A stretch of DNA of 64,000 nt, from NCBI RefSeq assembly GCF_023231945.1, contig NZ_JAJLJH010000003.1, positions 515,169 through 579,168 of the forward strand. Direction: 5' to 3'. How positions within the stretch are numbered: position 1 is the stretch's first letter; each line of letters begins with the position of its first letter. Source of the DNA: Scleromatobacter humisilvae. GTDB taxonomy: Bacteria > Pseudomonadota > Gammaproteobacteria > Burkholderiales > Burkholderiaceae_C. The position numbers were made by a program, and so were the translations under genes. Below are positions 1 through 7,350 of the stretch, in pieces. The notes below the pieces were generated by a model. It saw only the letters and a program-made list of their open reading frames with translations. It did no database searches and was not told the origin of the DNA.

Positions 1-162
1 GTCGGCGCGGACGCCGCCATCACCGTGCTTCGCAACGGCGCCGATGCGAGCGTCGACACGCAGAGCGGCCAGCATCCCGTGGTCGCGTACGTGCTCGCCA
101 AGAGCGGGCTGCTGGTGGACGTCAGCCTGGAAGGCGCGAAGGTCAGCCGGGTGGACATCTGA
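1..162 (+). CDS. SYLF (Ysc84-like) domain lipoprotein, C-terminal fragment
   Basis: The window opens inside a gene whose last 53 codons run in frame 1 to a TGA at 160-162. The visible tail contains the pattern GADA...VLRNGADASVD...VVAYVLAKSGLL...SLEGAKVSRVD. This resembles the C-terminal end of bacterial SYLF/Ysc84 lipid-binding domains, where a 'GLxxxxSLEG' strand pair closes the domain. Proteobacterial members are small secreted or lipoprotein-type envelope proteins of unknown role. The signal sequence and the rest of the domain lie outside the window, so only the family is proposed. Nothing links it to the downstream kinase operon, which has its own promoter in the 138-bp gap. Confidence 0.6.
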   Translation, partial: VGADAAITVLRNGADASVDTQSGQHPVVAYVLAKSGLLVDVSLEGAKVSRVDI

Positions 163-223
163 GCGAGCCGGGCGGTGCGCCGTCCGATGCAGTCATCGGT
201 TCGAATCGCGCGCCTGTGGGGCC

Positions 224-269
224 GTGCCCCATGCGGGGGATGCAACACGACTGGGCGACGCCGGATAGT
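224..269 (+). promoter_or_regulatory. Class II-type promoter, site A (drives kinase operon 301-4642)
   Basis: The near-palindromic 20-mer GTGCCCCATGCGGGGGATGC lies at 224-243. Exactly 20 nt later comes GATAGT (264-269), a plausible -10. The start codon at 301 is 31 nt further on. The 20-mer is identical at all 20 positions to site C2 (15769-15788), and the bases around the hexamer (CCGGATAGTGCG) are also the same there. The operator role and the -10 assignment are inferences from ten aligned sites in this window. Confidence 0.7.
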
Positions 270-300
270 GCGTGCCACGGCGTCATTCAAACGGTGATCC

Positions 301-1788
301 ATGATGCGATCGAACCTTCTCTTGTCGCAGACAGGCAGTTTGATCCGCAACTACGGCTTCTCGTTCGTCGCGACCGCGGTCGCGCTCGGCTTGTCGCTCG
401 CGACGCAGGGCCTGGGCATCGAGAAGCTCGGGTTCCCGCTGTTCCTGGCGACCATCGCCATGACGGTCTGGTACGCGGGCAACGGCCCCGGCGTGCTGGC
501 CATCGTGCTGTCGACGCTGGCCTACGACTACTTCTTCACGCCGCCGCTCTACACCTTCGGCGTGGAGCAGGCCGATCGCCCCTACATCGTCGGCTTCGTC
601 CTGTTCGGCGTGATCACGGCCGGCTTCAGTTCGAGGCGGCGCACCATCGAGCAGAACCTTCGCAAGGCGCGCGATGCGCTCGCCGCCGAAGTCGTCGAGC
701 GGACGCGGCAGGCGAGCCTGCTCGACCTCACGCACGACACCATCTTCGTGCGCGACATGCACGACGTCATCACCTACTGGAACCGCGGGGCGCAGGAACT
801 CTTCGGCTGGGCCGCGGGCCAGGCGATCGGTCGGCAAGCCCACGAGATGATGCGCACCATCTTTCCGATGCCGCTGCACGAGATCCATTCGGCATTGAAC
901 ACCAGCGGTCGCTGGGAAGGCGAACTGGGAAAGACGACGTCCGACGGGACGCAGGTCGTCGTCGCCAGCCGTTGGTCCCTGCAGCGGGACGGGGCCGGCC
1001 AGCCGACCGCGATCCTGGAGACCAACAACGACGTCACCGAGCGCAAGCGCCGCGAGGAAGAGATCCGCCGGCTGAACGCGGATCTCGAGCACCGGACGAT
1101 CGAGCTGGAGGCGAGCAACAAGGAGCTGGAGGCCTTCTCCTATTCGACCGCCCACGACCTGCGCGCGCCGCTTCGCCACGTCGCGGGCTACACGGAACTG
1201 CTGCAGAAGAACGCCGCCGCGGTCCTCGACGACAAGTGCCGGAGATACGTGTCGATGATCCTGGAATCGGCCTCGAGGATGGGCACGCTGATCGACGACC
1301 TCCTCGCCTTTTCGCGCATCGGGCGCGTCCAGACCCACAACACGCTCGTCAGCATGACGCAGCTCGCGCAGGAGCTCCTGAGCGAATTCGAGCGCGAGAC
1401 GGATGGACGCGACATCGCCTGGAAGCTCGGCGCGCTGCCGTGCGTGCATGGCGACCGGTCGCTGATGCGGATCGTGCTCGTCAACCTGCTCGAGAACGCC
1501 GTCAAGTTCACGCGCACACGCGAGAAGGCCGAGATCGAGATCGGATCCCGGCCCGGCCCGTCCGGCGAGGTGGTGATCTTCGTCAAGGACAACGGCGTCG
1601 GCTTCGACATGAAGTATGTCGGCAAGCTGTTCGGCGTCTTCCAGCGCCTGCACGGGCCCGAAGCGTTCGAGGGAACCGGCATCGGGCTCGCCACCGTGCA
1701 GCGCATCGTGGCCAGGCATGGCGGCAAGGCCTGGGCCGAGAGCGACGGCCGGGGCGCCACGTTCTACTTCTCCGCACCCAATCCCTAG
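301..1788 (+). CDS. Membrane sensor histidine kinase (KdpD-type TM domain, PAS, HisKA, HATPase)
   Basis: 495 residues. The N-terminus has about four hydrophobic segments (residues 15-115) ending in the 'YDYFFTPPLYTF' signature of DUF4118, the membrane domain of KdpD-like kinases. A short coiled linker and a PAS domain follow (about 140-255, ending at the typical DVTERK). The H-box SYSTAHDLRAPLR has the predicted phospho-acceptor His285. The ATP-binding domain shows the N-box NLLENAVKFT, G1 DNGVGFD and G2 GTGIGLA. The 'YSTAHDLRAPLR' H-box is the kind found in phytochrome-like kinases that signal to Rcp1-type single-domain regulators, and such a regulator is the next gene, 11 bp downstream. The signal sensed is unknown. 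The start is the first ATG after promoter A; ATG at 304 is equally possible. Partnership with the next gene is inferred from position. Confidence 0.9.
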   Translation: MMRSNLLLSQTGSLIRNYGFSFVATAVALGLSLATQGLGIEKLGFPLFLATIAMTVWYAGNGPGVLAIVLSTLAYDYFFTPPLYTFGVEQADRPYIVGFVLFGVITAGFSSRRRTIEQNLRKARDALAAEVVERTRQASLLDLTHDTIFVRDMHDVITYWNRGAQELFGWAAGQAIGRQAHEMMRTIFPMPLHEIHSALNTSGRWEGELGKTTSDGTQVVVASRWSLQRDGAGQPTAILETNNDVTERKRREEEIRRLNADLEHRTIELEASNKELEAFSYSTAHDLRAPLRHVAGYTELLQKNAAAVLDDKCRRYVSMILESASRMGTLIDDLLAFSRIGRVQTHNTLVSMTQLAQELLSEFERETDGRDIAWKLGALPCVHGDRSLMRIVLVNLLENAVKFTRTREKAEIEIGSRPGPSGEVVIFVKDNGVGFDMKYVGKLFGVFQRLHGPEAFEGTGIGLATVQRIVARHGGKAWAESDGRGATFYFSAPNP

Positions 1789-1799
1789 GAGGACGATCC

Positions 1800-2273
1800 A
1801 TGATCAATCTCGGACGCATCCTGCTCGTCGAGGACGACCCGAAGGACGTCGAGCTGACGCTGACGGCGCTCGACGAATTCAACCTCGCCAACGAGGTCCA
1901 CGTCGCGCGCGACGGCGCGGAGGCGCTGGACTACCTCTACTGCGCGGGGGCCTTCCAGCAACGTCCCCAGGGCCTTCCGGCGGTCATGCTGCTCGACCTC
2001 AAGCTGCCCAAGGTCGACGGCCTCGAGGTGCTCAAGCGCATCAAGGACGACGAGGCGATGCGGATGATTCCCGTCGTGGTGCTGACTTCCTCGAGAGAGG
2101 AGCGCGACATGGTGGCGAGCTACAAGCTGGGCGTGAACGCCTACGTCGTCAAGCCGGTCGATTTCCGCGAGTTCGTCAGCGCGATCAAGGAGCTCGGCGT
2201 CTTCTGGGCGATCATCAACGAGGCCCCTCCGGGCAGCGTCGGGAAGAAGAACAGGCTCGCCGGCGGGCAATAG
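1800..2273 (+). CDS. Rcp1-like single-domain response regulator
   Basis: 157 residues comprising one receiver domain and no output domain. Acidic pocket Glu/Asp at 11-13, phospho-acceptor Asp66 in LLDLKLPKVDG, switch threonine in VVLTSS and the conserved lysine in YVVKPVDF are all present. The insertion between beta-2 and beta-3 (ALDYLYCAGAFQQRP) is typical of the Rcp1 family that partners phytochrome-like kinases. An AGGAGG ribosome site lies 7 nt before the ATG, and the gene starts 11 bp after the kinase stop. It probably relays phosphate from the upstream kinase, perhaps to the following hybrid kinase, rather than binding DNA. Confidence 0.92.
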   Translation: MINLGRILLVEDDPKDVELTLTALDEFNLANEVHVARDGAEALDYLYCAGAFQQRPQGLPAVMLLDLKLPKVDGLEVLKRIKDDEAMRMIPVVVLTSSREERDMVASYKLGVNAYVVKPVDFREFVSAIKELGVFWAIINEAPPGSVGKKNRLAGGQ

Positions 2274-2284
2274 GGGAGGCGGCC

Positions 2285-4642
2285 GTGCACTCACCTCTGC
2301 GAATCCTGCATCTCGAGGATGACAAGAACGACGCGGAAATCGTGAAGGCCTTGCTCGAGGAGGGCGGCATCGTCTGCGATGTCGTGCGCGTGGAGTCGCG
2401 CGACGAATTCGTGGCGGCGCTCGACCAGGACTTCGACCTGGTGCTGGCGGACCTGACGCTGCCCTCGTTCGACGGCCTGGCCGCCTTGCAGATCACGCTG
2501 GAGAGGCGGCCTGAGCTGCCGTTCATCTTCGTCTCGGGCACGCTGGGCGAGGAGGTCGCGATCGATGCGTTGAAGATCGGCGCGACCGACTACATCCTGA
2601 AGGAACGCCTCTCGAGGATCGTGAGCTCCGTGCATCGCGCCACGCGCGAGTGCAGCGAGCGCGCCGAACGACGGGAAGCCGAGGAGCGCTTGCGGCGCAG
2701 CGAGGAATTCCTGGCCGAAGGACAGCGCATCAGCCACACGGGCAGCTGGGGCTGGACGCTTTCGACCGGAAAGCTGGTCTGGTCGGAGGAGCAATACCGC
2801 GTGCTCGGCTTCGAGCCGGGGCAGGTCGATCCCGCGATGGACGTCTTCATGAGCATCGTGCATCCGGATGACCGCCGCTCGGTCTGGCAGTCATTCGAGG
2901 AGACTCGCCGGTCCAGGCAGCCCTATGTGATGGACTACCGGATCGTCCTCGCGAACGGGAGCATCCGGCACCTTCGCGGCGTCGGTCGTCCGGTCGAGAA
3001 CCCCGCGGGAGTGGTCGACGAATTCATCGGGACGACCACGGACGTCTCCGACCGCGTGCAGGCGGATGCGGCCCTGCTCGCGCGCCAGCAGATGCTCGAC
3101 CTGGCGCAGAAGGCGGCGCAGGCCGTGCCGTTCGAATGGCGCCTCGACGCCGGCGAGGACGGCAGCATCGGACTGGCGGACGCCGGGTCCCTGCCCGGGC
3201 AGCCCTCGACGGCGGCCGGCGCTCGCGAGTCCTGGCGAAGCCAGGTCCATCCCGAGGACTGGCCGATCCTGGAACAGGCCATCGCGCGCGCCGCCTCCGA
3301 TTCCGGCGACTTCAGCGCGGAGTATCGCGCCGCGCATCCGGAACAGGGCGTGCGCTGGCTTCAGGCCCGGGGCCACATGTTCCTGGATGACGGGGGCACC
3401 CCCGTGCGCATCGTCGGCTTCCTGCTCGACGCGACGGAGCGCCGCTATGCCGAGGACGAACTGCGCCGCCTCGAAGCCCGCCTGCGCCGGGCGCGGCACC
3501 TCGAGGCGATCGGCGGCCTGGCCGGCGGGATCGCGCATGACTTCAACAACATCCTCGGCGCCATCCTCGGCTACGGCGAGATCGCGATGCGCGACGTCGT
3601 CGCGGGCAGCAGGCTTCACCACGCGATCGAGAACATCGTGGTCGCCGGCGAACGGGGCCGCGCGCTGGTCAACCGGATACTCGCCTTCAGCCGCAGCGGC
3701 GTCAGCGAGCGCGTGGCCGTGCATGTGGAGAGCGTGGTGCGCGAGACGCTCGACCTCATCATCGCGCAACTGCCCGGCGGCATTGCCGTCGAGACGGCGC
3801 TGCGGGCGGGACTCTCGGGCATCCAGGGCGATCCGACGCAAGTGCACCAGGTGCTGATGAACCTGGCGACCAACGCGATCTACGCGATGCCCGCGGGCGG
3901 CACGTTGCGGGTCTCGCTGAGCGCGATCCACGTCGACGCGCCGCGCATCGCGATGATCGGCGTCGTGGAGGCCGGCGACTACGTCTCATTGAAGGTGGCC
4001 GACACCGGGGTCGGCATCGCGCCGGAACTGGTGGAGCGCATCTTCGACCCCTTCGTCACGACCAAGGAAGTCGGCGTCGGCACCGGCCTCGGGCTGTCGC
4101 TGGTCCACGGGATCGTGATGGACCTCGGCGGCGCGATCGATGTCGAGACGGCGGTCGGCAAGGGAAGCACGTTCGTCATCCATCTGCCGCGCACCGGCGA
4201 CGTGATCGACCCGTTCCGGAAAGAGGAGCTTGACCTGCCGCGCGGCAACGGGGAGCACATCCTGGTCGTGGACGACGAGGAGGCGCTCGCCCGGCTGGCG
4301 GAGCAGAACCTGCTCGATCTCGGATACCTGCCGGAGGCCTACACGTCGAGCGAGGCGGCCCTCAAGGCGTTCGCCGCGGAGCCGGGCAGGTACCACGCCG
4401 TCGTCAGCGACGAGCGGATGCCCGGCCTGGCGGGGCTGGCGCTGTTGCGCAGGATGCGCGACATCCACCCGGCGATCGCGACGCTGCTGGTGAGCGGATA
4501 CGTCAACGCGGACGTGATCGAACGCGCCAGGCTGGTCGGCGTGGACCAGGTGGTCAAGAAGCCGATGTCGGCACGCGACCTCGCGGTGACGCTTGCGCGC
4601 GCACTCCGGGATCACGCGGGCACGCCGGTCTCGCCACGCTGA
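2285..4642 (+). CDS. Hybrid sensor kinase: REC-PAS-PAS-HisKA-HATPase-REC
   Basis: 785 residues from a GTG start at 2285, preceded by GGGAGG 5 nt upstream and 11 bp after the previous gene. No membrane segment is visible, so it is cytoplasmic. Order: receiver (1-125, Asp56 in LADLTLPSFDG, lysine in YILKERL), PAS about 140-265, a second PAS about 275-395, the HisKA domain with GGIAHDFNN (His418), HATPase with FDPFVTTKEVGVGTGLGLS, and a C-terminal receiver (about 655-775) with SDERMPG and VVKKP. The N-terminal receiver may accept phosphate from the kinase/Rcp1 pair encoded just upstream, giving a three-gene phosphorelay; this is inferred. The kinase core is paralogous to the one at 34728-36758. 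No DNA-binding output gene is in the operon, so the final target must lie elsewhere. Confidence 0.92.
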   Translation: MHSPLRILHLEDDKNDAEIVKALLEEGGIVCDVVRVESRDEFVAALDQDFDLVLADLTLPSFDGLAALQITLERRPELPFIFVSGTLGEEVAIDALKIGATDYILKERLSRIVSSVHRATRECSERAERREAEERLRRSEEFLAEGQRISHTGSWGWTLSTGKLVWSEEQYRVLGFEPGQVDPAMDVFMSIVHPDDRRSVWQSFEETRRSRQPYVMDYRIVLANGSIRHLRGVGRPVENPAGVVDEFIGTTTDVSDRVQADAALLARQQMLDLAQKAAQAVPFEWRLDAGEDGSIGLADAGSLPGQPSTAAGARESWRSQVHPEDWPILEQAIARAASDSGDFSAEYRAAHPEQGVRWLQARGHMFLDDGGTPVRIVGFLLDATERRYAEDELRRLEARLRRARHLEAIGGLAGGIAHDFNNILGAILGYGEIAMRDVVAGSRLHHAIENIVVAGERGRALVNRILAFSRSGVSERVAVHVESVVRETLDLIIAQLPGGIAVETALRAGLSGIQGDPTQVHQVLMNLATNAIYAMPAGGTLRVSLSAIHVDAPRIAMIGVVEAGDYVSLKVADTGVGIAPELVERIFDPFVTTKEVGVGTGLGLSLVHGIVMDLGGAIDVETAVGKGSTFVIHLPRTGDVIDPFRKEELDLPRGNGEHILVVDDEEALARLAEQNLLDLGYLPEAYTSSEAALKAFAAEPGRYHAVVSDERMPGLAGLALLRRMRDIHPAIATLLVSGYVNADVIERARLVGVDQVVKKPMSARDLAVTLARALRDHAGTPVSPR

Positions 4643-4675
4643 CCGCCGGCCATCGATCGCCCCGGATCGCGAAGC

Positions 4676-5515
4676 CTACTTCCGCGCCGCCGGCGAGAGC
4701 CTCGAGATGAACTCCAGCTCCAGCTCGCCTTCGTAGGTTTCGGCGCCGACCCTCAATGCCTCGGCCACGCGCGCCTGCGTCACGTCGCTGGCGACGCTCA
4801 GGTCGGACTCGTGCGCTTCCACCAGCAGCCCCTCCGCGAGGGAGCCGAAGGCGCCTGCATCCACGGCCGCCTTGAGATGCGCGACGGTATGCGCGGGAAA
4901 CGAGGCGATGCGATGGGCCAGCCGCTCGACGAACGGCGTCAGTTCGTCCGCCGGCAAGGCGCGATTGATGAAGCCGTAGCGTTCCGCCATCTCCGCCGTG
5001 AAGTCGTCGCAACCCACGAGGACTTCCAGCGCACGGGCCCGCCCGACGAGCCGCGGCAGTCTCTGCGTGGAGCCGCCGCCCGGCACCAGGCCGACCGCGA
5101 CCTCCGGCTGGCCGAAGATCGCCTTGCCGATGGCGGCGAAGCACATGTCCGCGGCCAGCGCGATCTCGTTGCCGCCACCCCGGGCACGTCCCTCGACCTT
5201 GGCGATGGTCACCTTGGGCATGTTCCTGAAGCGCTCGCCGATCATCTGCGTCAGGCGGAAGCTGCGCGTATGGGACGCCTTCTTGGGGGCGGCGCCAACC
5301 CGGCCGAGGCCGGAATGGGCGATGAAGAACTCGGGCAGCGCACTCTGCAGGACGACGACACGGATGCTGTCGTCGGCCTCGAGCTCCCGGCCCAGCCTGT
5401 CGAGCTCCGCCGACAGCACCTCGTCGAGCAGGTTGATCGGCGGGTGATCGATGCTGGCGAAGGCGACGCCGGAATCGAAGCGCAATTGGAAGCACTTGTA
5501 GTCGGCATAAGACAT
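4676..5515 (-). CDS. Enoyl-CoA hydratase/isomerase family protein
   Basis: 279 residues with a crotonase fold. The oxyanion-hole region is RGGGNEIALAADMCFA and the second conserved stretch is FGQPEVAVGLVPGGGSTQRL. A Glu (residue in NEIA) and the Glu in QPEV occupy the two positions used by hydratases, so hydratase or isomerase chemistry is possible. The stretch ALPEFFIAHSGLG replaces the usual 'aFxAGaDi' loop, so the substrate is probably not a standard beta-oxidation enoyl-CoA. It is the second gene of a minus-strand pair, 38 bp after the FAH-family gene, with GGAG about 12 nt before the ATG. It ends convergently 33 bp from the hybrid kinase. The true substrate is not predictable. Confidence 0.85.
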   Translation of the reverse strand: MSYADYKCFQLRFDSGVAFASIDHPPINLLDEVLSAELDRLGRELEADDSIRVVVLQSALPEFFIAHSGLGRVGAAPKKASHTRSFRLTQMIGERFRNMPKVTIAKVEGRARGGGNEIALAADMCFAAIGKAIFGQPEVAVGLVPGGGSTQRLPRLVGRARALEVLVGCDDFTAEMAERYGFINRALPADELTPFVERLAHRIASFPAHTVAHLKAAVDAGAFGSLAEGLLVEAHESDLSVASDVTQARVAEALRVGAETYEGELELEFISRLSPAARK

Positions 5516-5553
5516 GGCAGCAGCTCCGTTTCGGTGGCCGTGCGAGGCGGCCG

Positions 5554-6417
5554 CTAGGTCGCGTCCGCCTCGTCCCGGACGACGTTGCTCAGCACGCCGA
5601 TGCCCTCGATCTCCACCTCGAAGACATCGCCGGCCCGCATGTACACGGGCGGCTTGCGCGCCGCCCCGACGCCGCCGGGCGTGCCGGTGATGATCACGTC
5701 GCCGCGCTCCAGGCTCATGGCGACGCTGATCATCTCGATCAATGCCGCAACGCCGAAGATCAGCTTGTCCGTGGACGATTGCTGCATCACCTGGCCGTTC
5801 AGGCGGCCCTCGATGCGCAACCCGTGGGCGCCCGGCGGAACGGCATCGGGCGTGACCAGCCAGGGGCCGAACGCGCCGCTGCCGTCGAAGTTCTTGCCCA
5901 TCGTCCACTGCGGCGTGCGCAGCTGGAAGTCGCGGATCGTCGCATCGTTGAACAGGGAATAGCCCGCCACATGGGCGAGCGCCTGGTCGCGCGGGATGCG
6001 GCGCCCCGGCTTGCCGATCACGATGGCGAGTTCGGCCTCGTAGTCGAGCGCCGTCGACTCGGGCGGTCGCCGGATCGGCGCCCGATGCGCGATCAGGCTC
6101 GTCGCGAAGCGGGCGAAGATCTCCGGATAGACGGGCCGGTTCAGGCCGCTTTCCTCCAGGTGGTCGTCGTAGTTGAGACCGACGCACAGGATCTTCGGCG
6201 GCGCGGGCACCGGCGGCAACAGCCGGACGGCGTCCAGGTCGATCGCCGGCGACTGCGCGAGGCTGGCACCGATGCGCACCAGGTCCGCGCCTTGTGCGAT
6301 CAGCTCGGGCAGCGTGCCCGGAAATCCGCCGTCGCGTCGCGTCAGGCCATGCCAGCCCGAACCTGCATCCGCCGCGATTCCGACGGCCCCACCTGTCTCG
6401 AAGTGAACGATTCGCAT
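5554..6417 (-). CDS. Fumarylacetoacetate hydrolase (FAH) family protein
   Basis: 287 residues. FAH-fold features are clear: KILCVGLNYDDHLEE, the metal-binding DYEAELAIVIG with two glutamates, the FNDATIRDFQ loop, WTMGKNFDGSGAFGPW, and the C-terminal GDVIITGTPGGVG. This is the arrangement in 2-hydroxyhepta-2,4-diene-1,7-dioate isomerases, 5-oxopent-3-ene decarboxylases and oxaloacetate decarboxylases, which act on 2-oxo-carboxylates with a divalent metal. The start MRIVHFETGG is typical of the family. It is first in a minus-strand operon with the crotonase and lies 60 nt downstream of the hexamer of promoter site B1. Exact substrate unknown. Confidence 0.9.
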   Translation of the reverse strand: MRIVHFETGGAVGIAADAGSGWHGLTRRDGGFPGTLPELIAQGADLVRIGASLAQSPAIDLDAVRLLPPVPAPPKILCVGLNYDDHLEESGLNRPVYPEIFARFATSLIAHRAPIRRPPESTALDYEAELAIVIGKPGRRIPRDQALAHVAGYSLFNDATIRDFQLRTPQWTMGKNFDGSGAFGPWLVTPDAVPPGAHGLRIEGRLNGQVMQQSSTDKLIFGVAALIEMISVAMSLERGDVIITGTPGGVGAARKPPVYMRAGDVFEVEIEGIGVLSNVVRDEADAT

Positions 6418-6477
6418 GAGGTACCTGCTGGGCGCGGAACGGAACGCTTCGCGCCGGAAATTCCGCTGGGCAATGCG

Positions 6478-6523
6478 AGTCTCCTCGCCGCCCCTTGCCG
6501 GCGGCATCCCCCGGGTGGGTTAC
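6478..6523 (-). promoter_or_regulatory. Class II-type promoter, site B1 (drives FAH/crotonase operon)
   Basis: Read on the minus strand, the 20-mer GTAACCCACCCGGGGGATGC (6523 to 6504) is followed after exactly 20 nt by GAGACT (6483 to 6478). The FAH gene starts 60 nt further. Site C1 has the same hexamer at the same spacing. B1 faces away from B2, 29 nt apart, so the intergenic region carries one site for each divergent operon. Confidence 0.65.
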
Positions 6524-6552
6524 CCGCCCTCGCGGAGGCGCCGGGCCTCCGC

Positions 6553-6599
6553 GTCACCCATCGGGGGGATGCCGCCGCACGCTCGCGCAGACGCACACT
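6553..6599 (+). promoter_or_regulatory. Class II-type promoter, site B2 (drives GMC dehydrogenase operon)
   Basis: The 20-mer GTCACCCATCGGGGGGATGC (6553-6572) is followed by CACACT at 6594-6599. The spacing is 21 nt, the only site in the set that is not exactly 20. The start codon at 6649 is 49 nt beyond the hexamer. B1 and B2 together form a long inverted repeat with a G+C-rich hairpin between them. Confidence 0.6.
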
Positions 6600-6648
6600 G
6601 CTTCGCATCGCCATGCAATTCGAAGCGCCGCGCGCGAGAGGTGTCCGC

Positions 6649-7350
6649 ATGAAATCGAAGGTGTCGATCGGCCGCCGCATGTTCCTGCTGAGGGCAGCCG
6701 CGCCGGTGGCGGGGGTCGCGGTTCCCGGCGTGTTGCGGCCGGATGCGGCGTCGGCCGCGGAGCCTCGTCGCGACTACACGCCGAGCTATTTCAACGCCGC
6801 GGAGTGGGCCTTCGTCAGTGCGGCCGTCGACAGGCTGATCCCCGCCGATCAATCGGGCCCCGGCGGCGTGGCGACCGGCGTCCCGGAGTTCATCGATCGC
6901 CAGATGGAGATGCCCTACGGCCATGGCGCGTATGCCTACATGGCGGGCCCGTTCCAGACCGGCCTGGATCCGACGCTGGGATACCAGTTGCCGCATACGC
7001 CGAGGGACCTCTATCGCAAGGGCATCGCCGCGTCCAACGAGGCGTCCCGCAAGATGCATGGCGCGCCCTTCGACAAGCTGGCGAGCGCGCGGCAGGACGA
7101 GTTCCTCGGCTTGCTGGAGGGCGGACGCATCGCGGGCGACGATCCGCCGCTTGCGGCGTTCTTCGCGCAGTTGCTGGAGAACACCCGCGAGGGCTTCTTC
7201 GCCGACCCGATGTATGGCGGCAACCGCGGCATGGCCGGCTGGAAGCTGATCGGCTTCCCCGGCGCCCGCGCGGACTTCACCGACTGGATCGACCAGGCCG
7301 GCCAGCGCTATCCGTTCGGGCCGGTCTCGATCAACGGCGAGAGGGCGTGA
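6649..7350 (+). CDS. Tat-exported gluconate 2-dehydrogenase subunit 3-like protein
   Basis: 233 residues. The N-terminus GRRMFLLRAAAPVAGVAVPG followed by an Ala-rich cleavage region looks like a twin-arginine signal. The mature part (YFNAAEWAFVSAAVDRLIPAD..., then FFAQLLENTREGFFADPMYGGN...GWKLIGFPGA) is the gluconate 2-dehydrogenase subunit 3 family. That small subunit is needed to export and assemble the flavoprotein of three-subunit FAD-dependent gluconate/sorbitol/alcohol dehydrogenases. GAGAGG lies 7-12 nt before the chosen ATG; an upstream in-frame ATG at 6613 lacks a comparable site and would spoil the signal peptide. Its TGA overlaps the ATG of the GMC gene (ATGA), so the two are probably translationally coupled. 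Confidence 0.9.
   Translation: MKSKVSIGRRMFLLRAAAPVAGVAVPGVLRPDAASAAEPRRDYTPSYFNAAEWAFVSAAVDRLIPADQSGPGGVATGVPEFIDRQMEMPYGHGAYAYMAGPFQTGLDPTLGYQLPHTPRDLYRKGIAASNEASRKMHGAPFDKLASARQDEFLGLLEGGRIAGDDPPLAAFFAQLLENTREGFFADPMYGGNRGMAGWKLIGFPGARADFTDWIDQAGQRYPFGPVSINGERA

Noticed and set aside
6504..6572. Long inverted repeat resembling a riboswitch or structured RNA, also at 15719-15788 and 25458-25551.
   Set aside because: The arms are the conserved promoter 20-mers, each with its own outward hexamer. Single unpaired copies exist at 224, 42763 and 43744, and the spacer sequences are not conserved, so operators explain the pattern better than an RNA fold.
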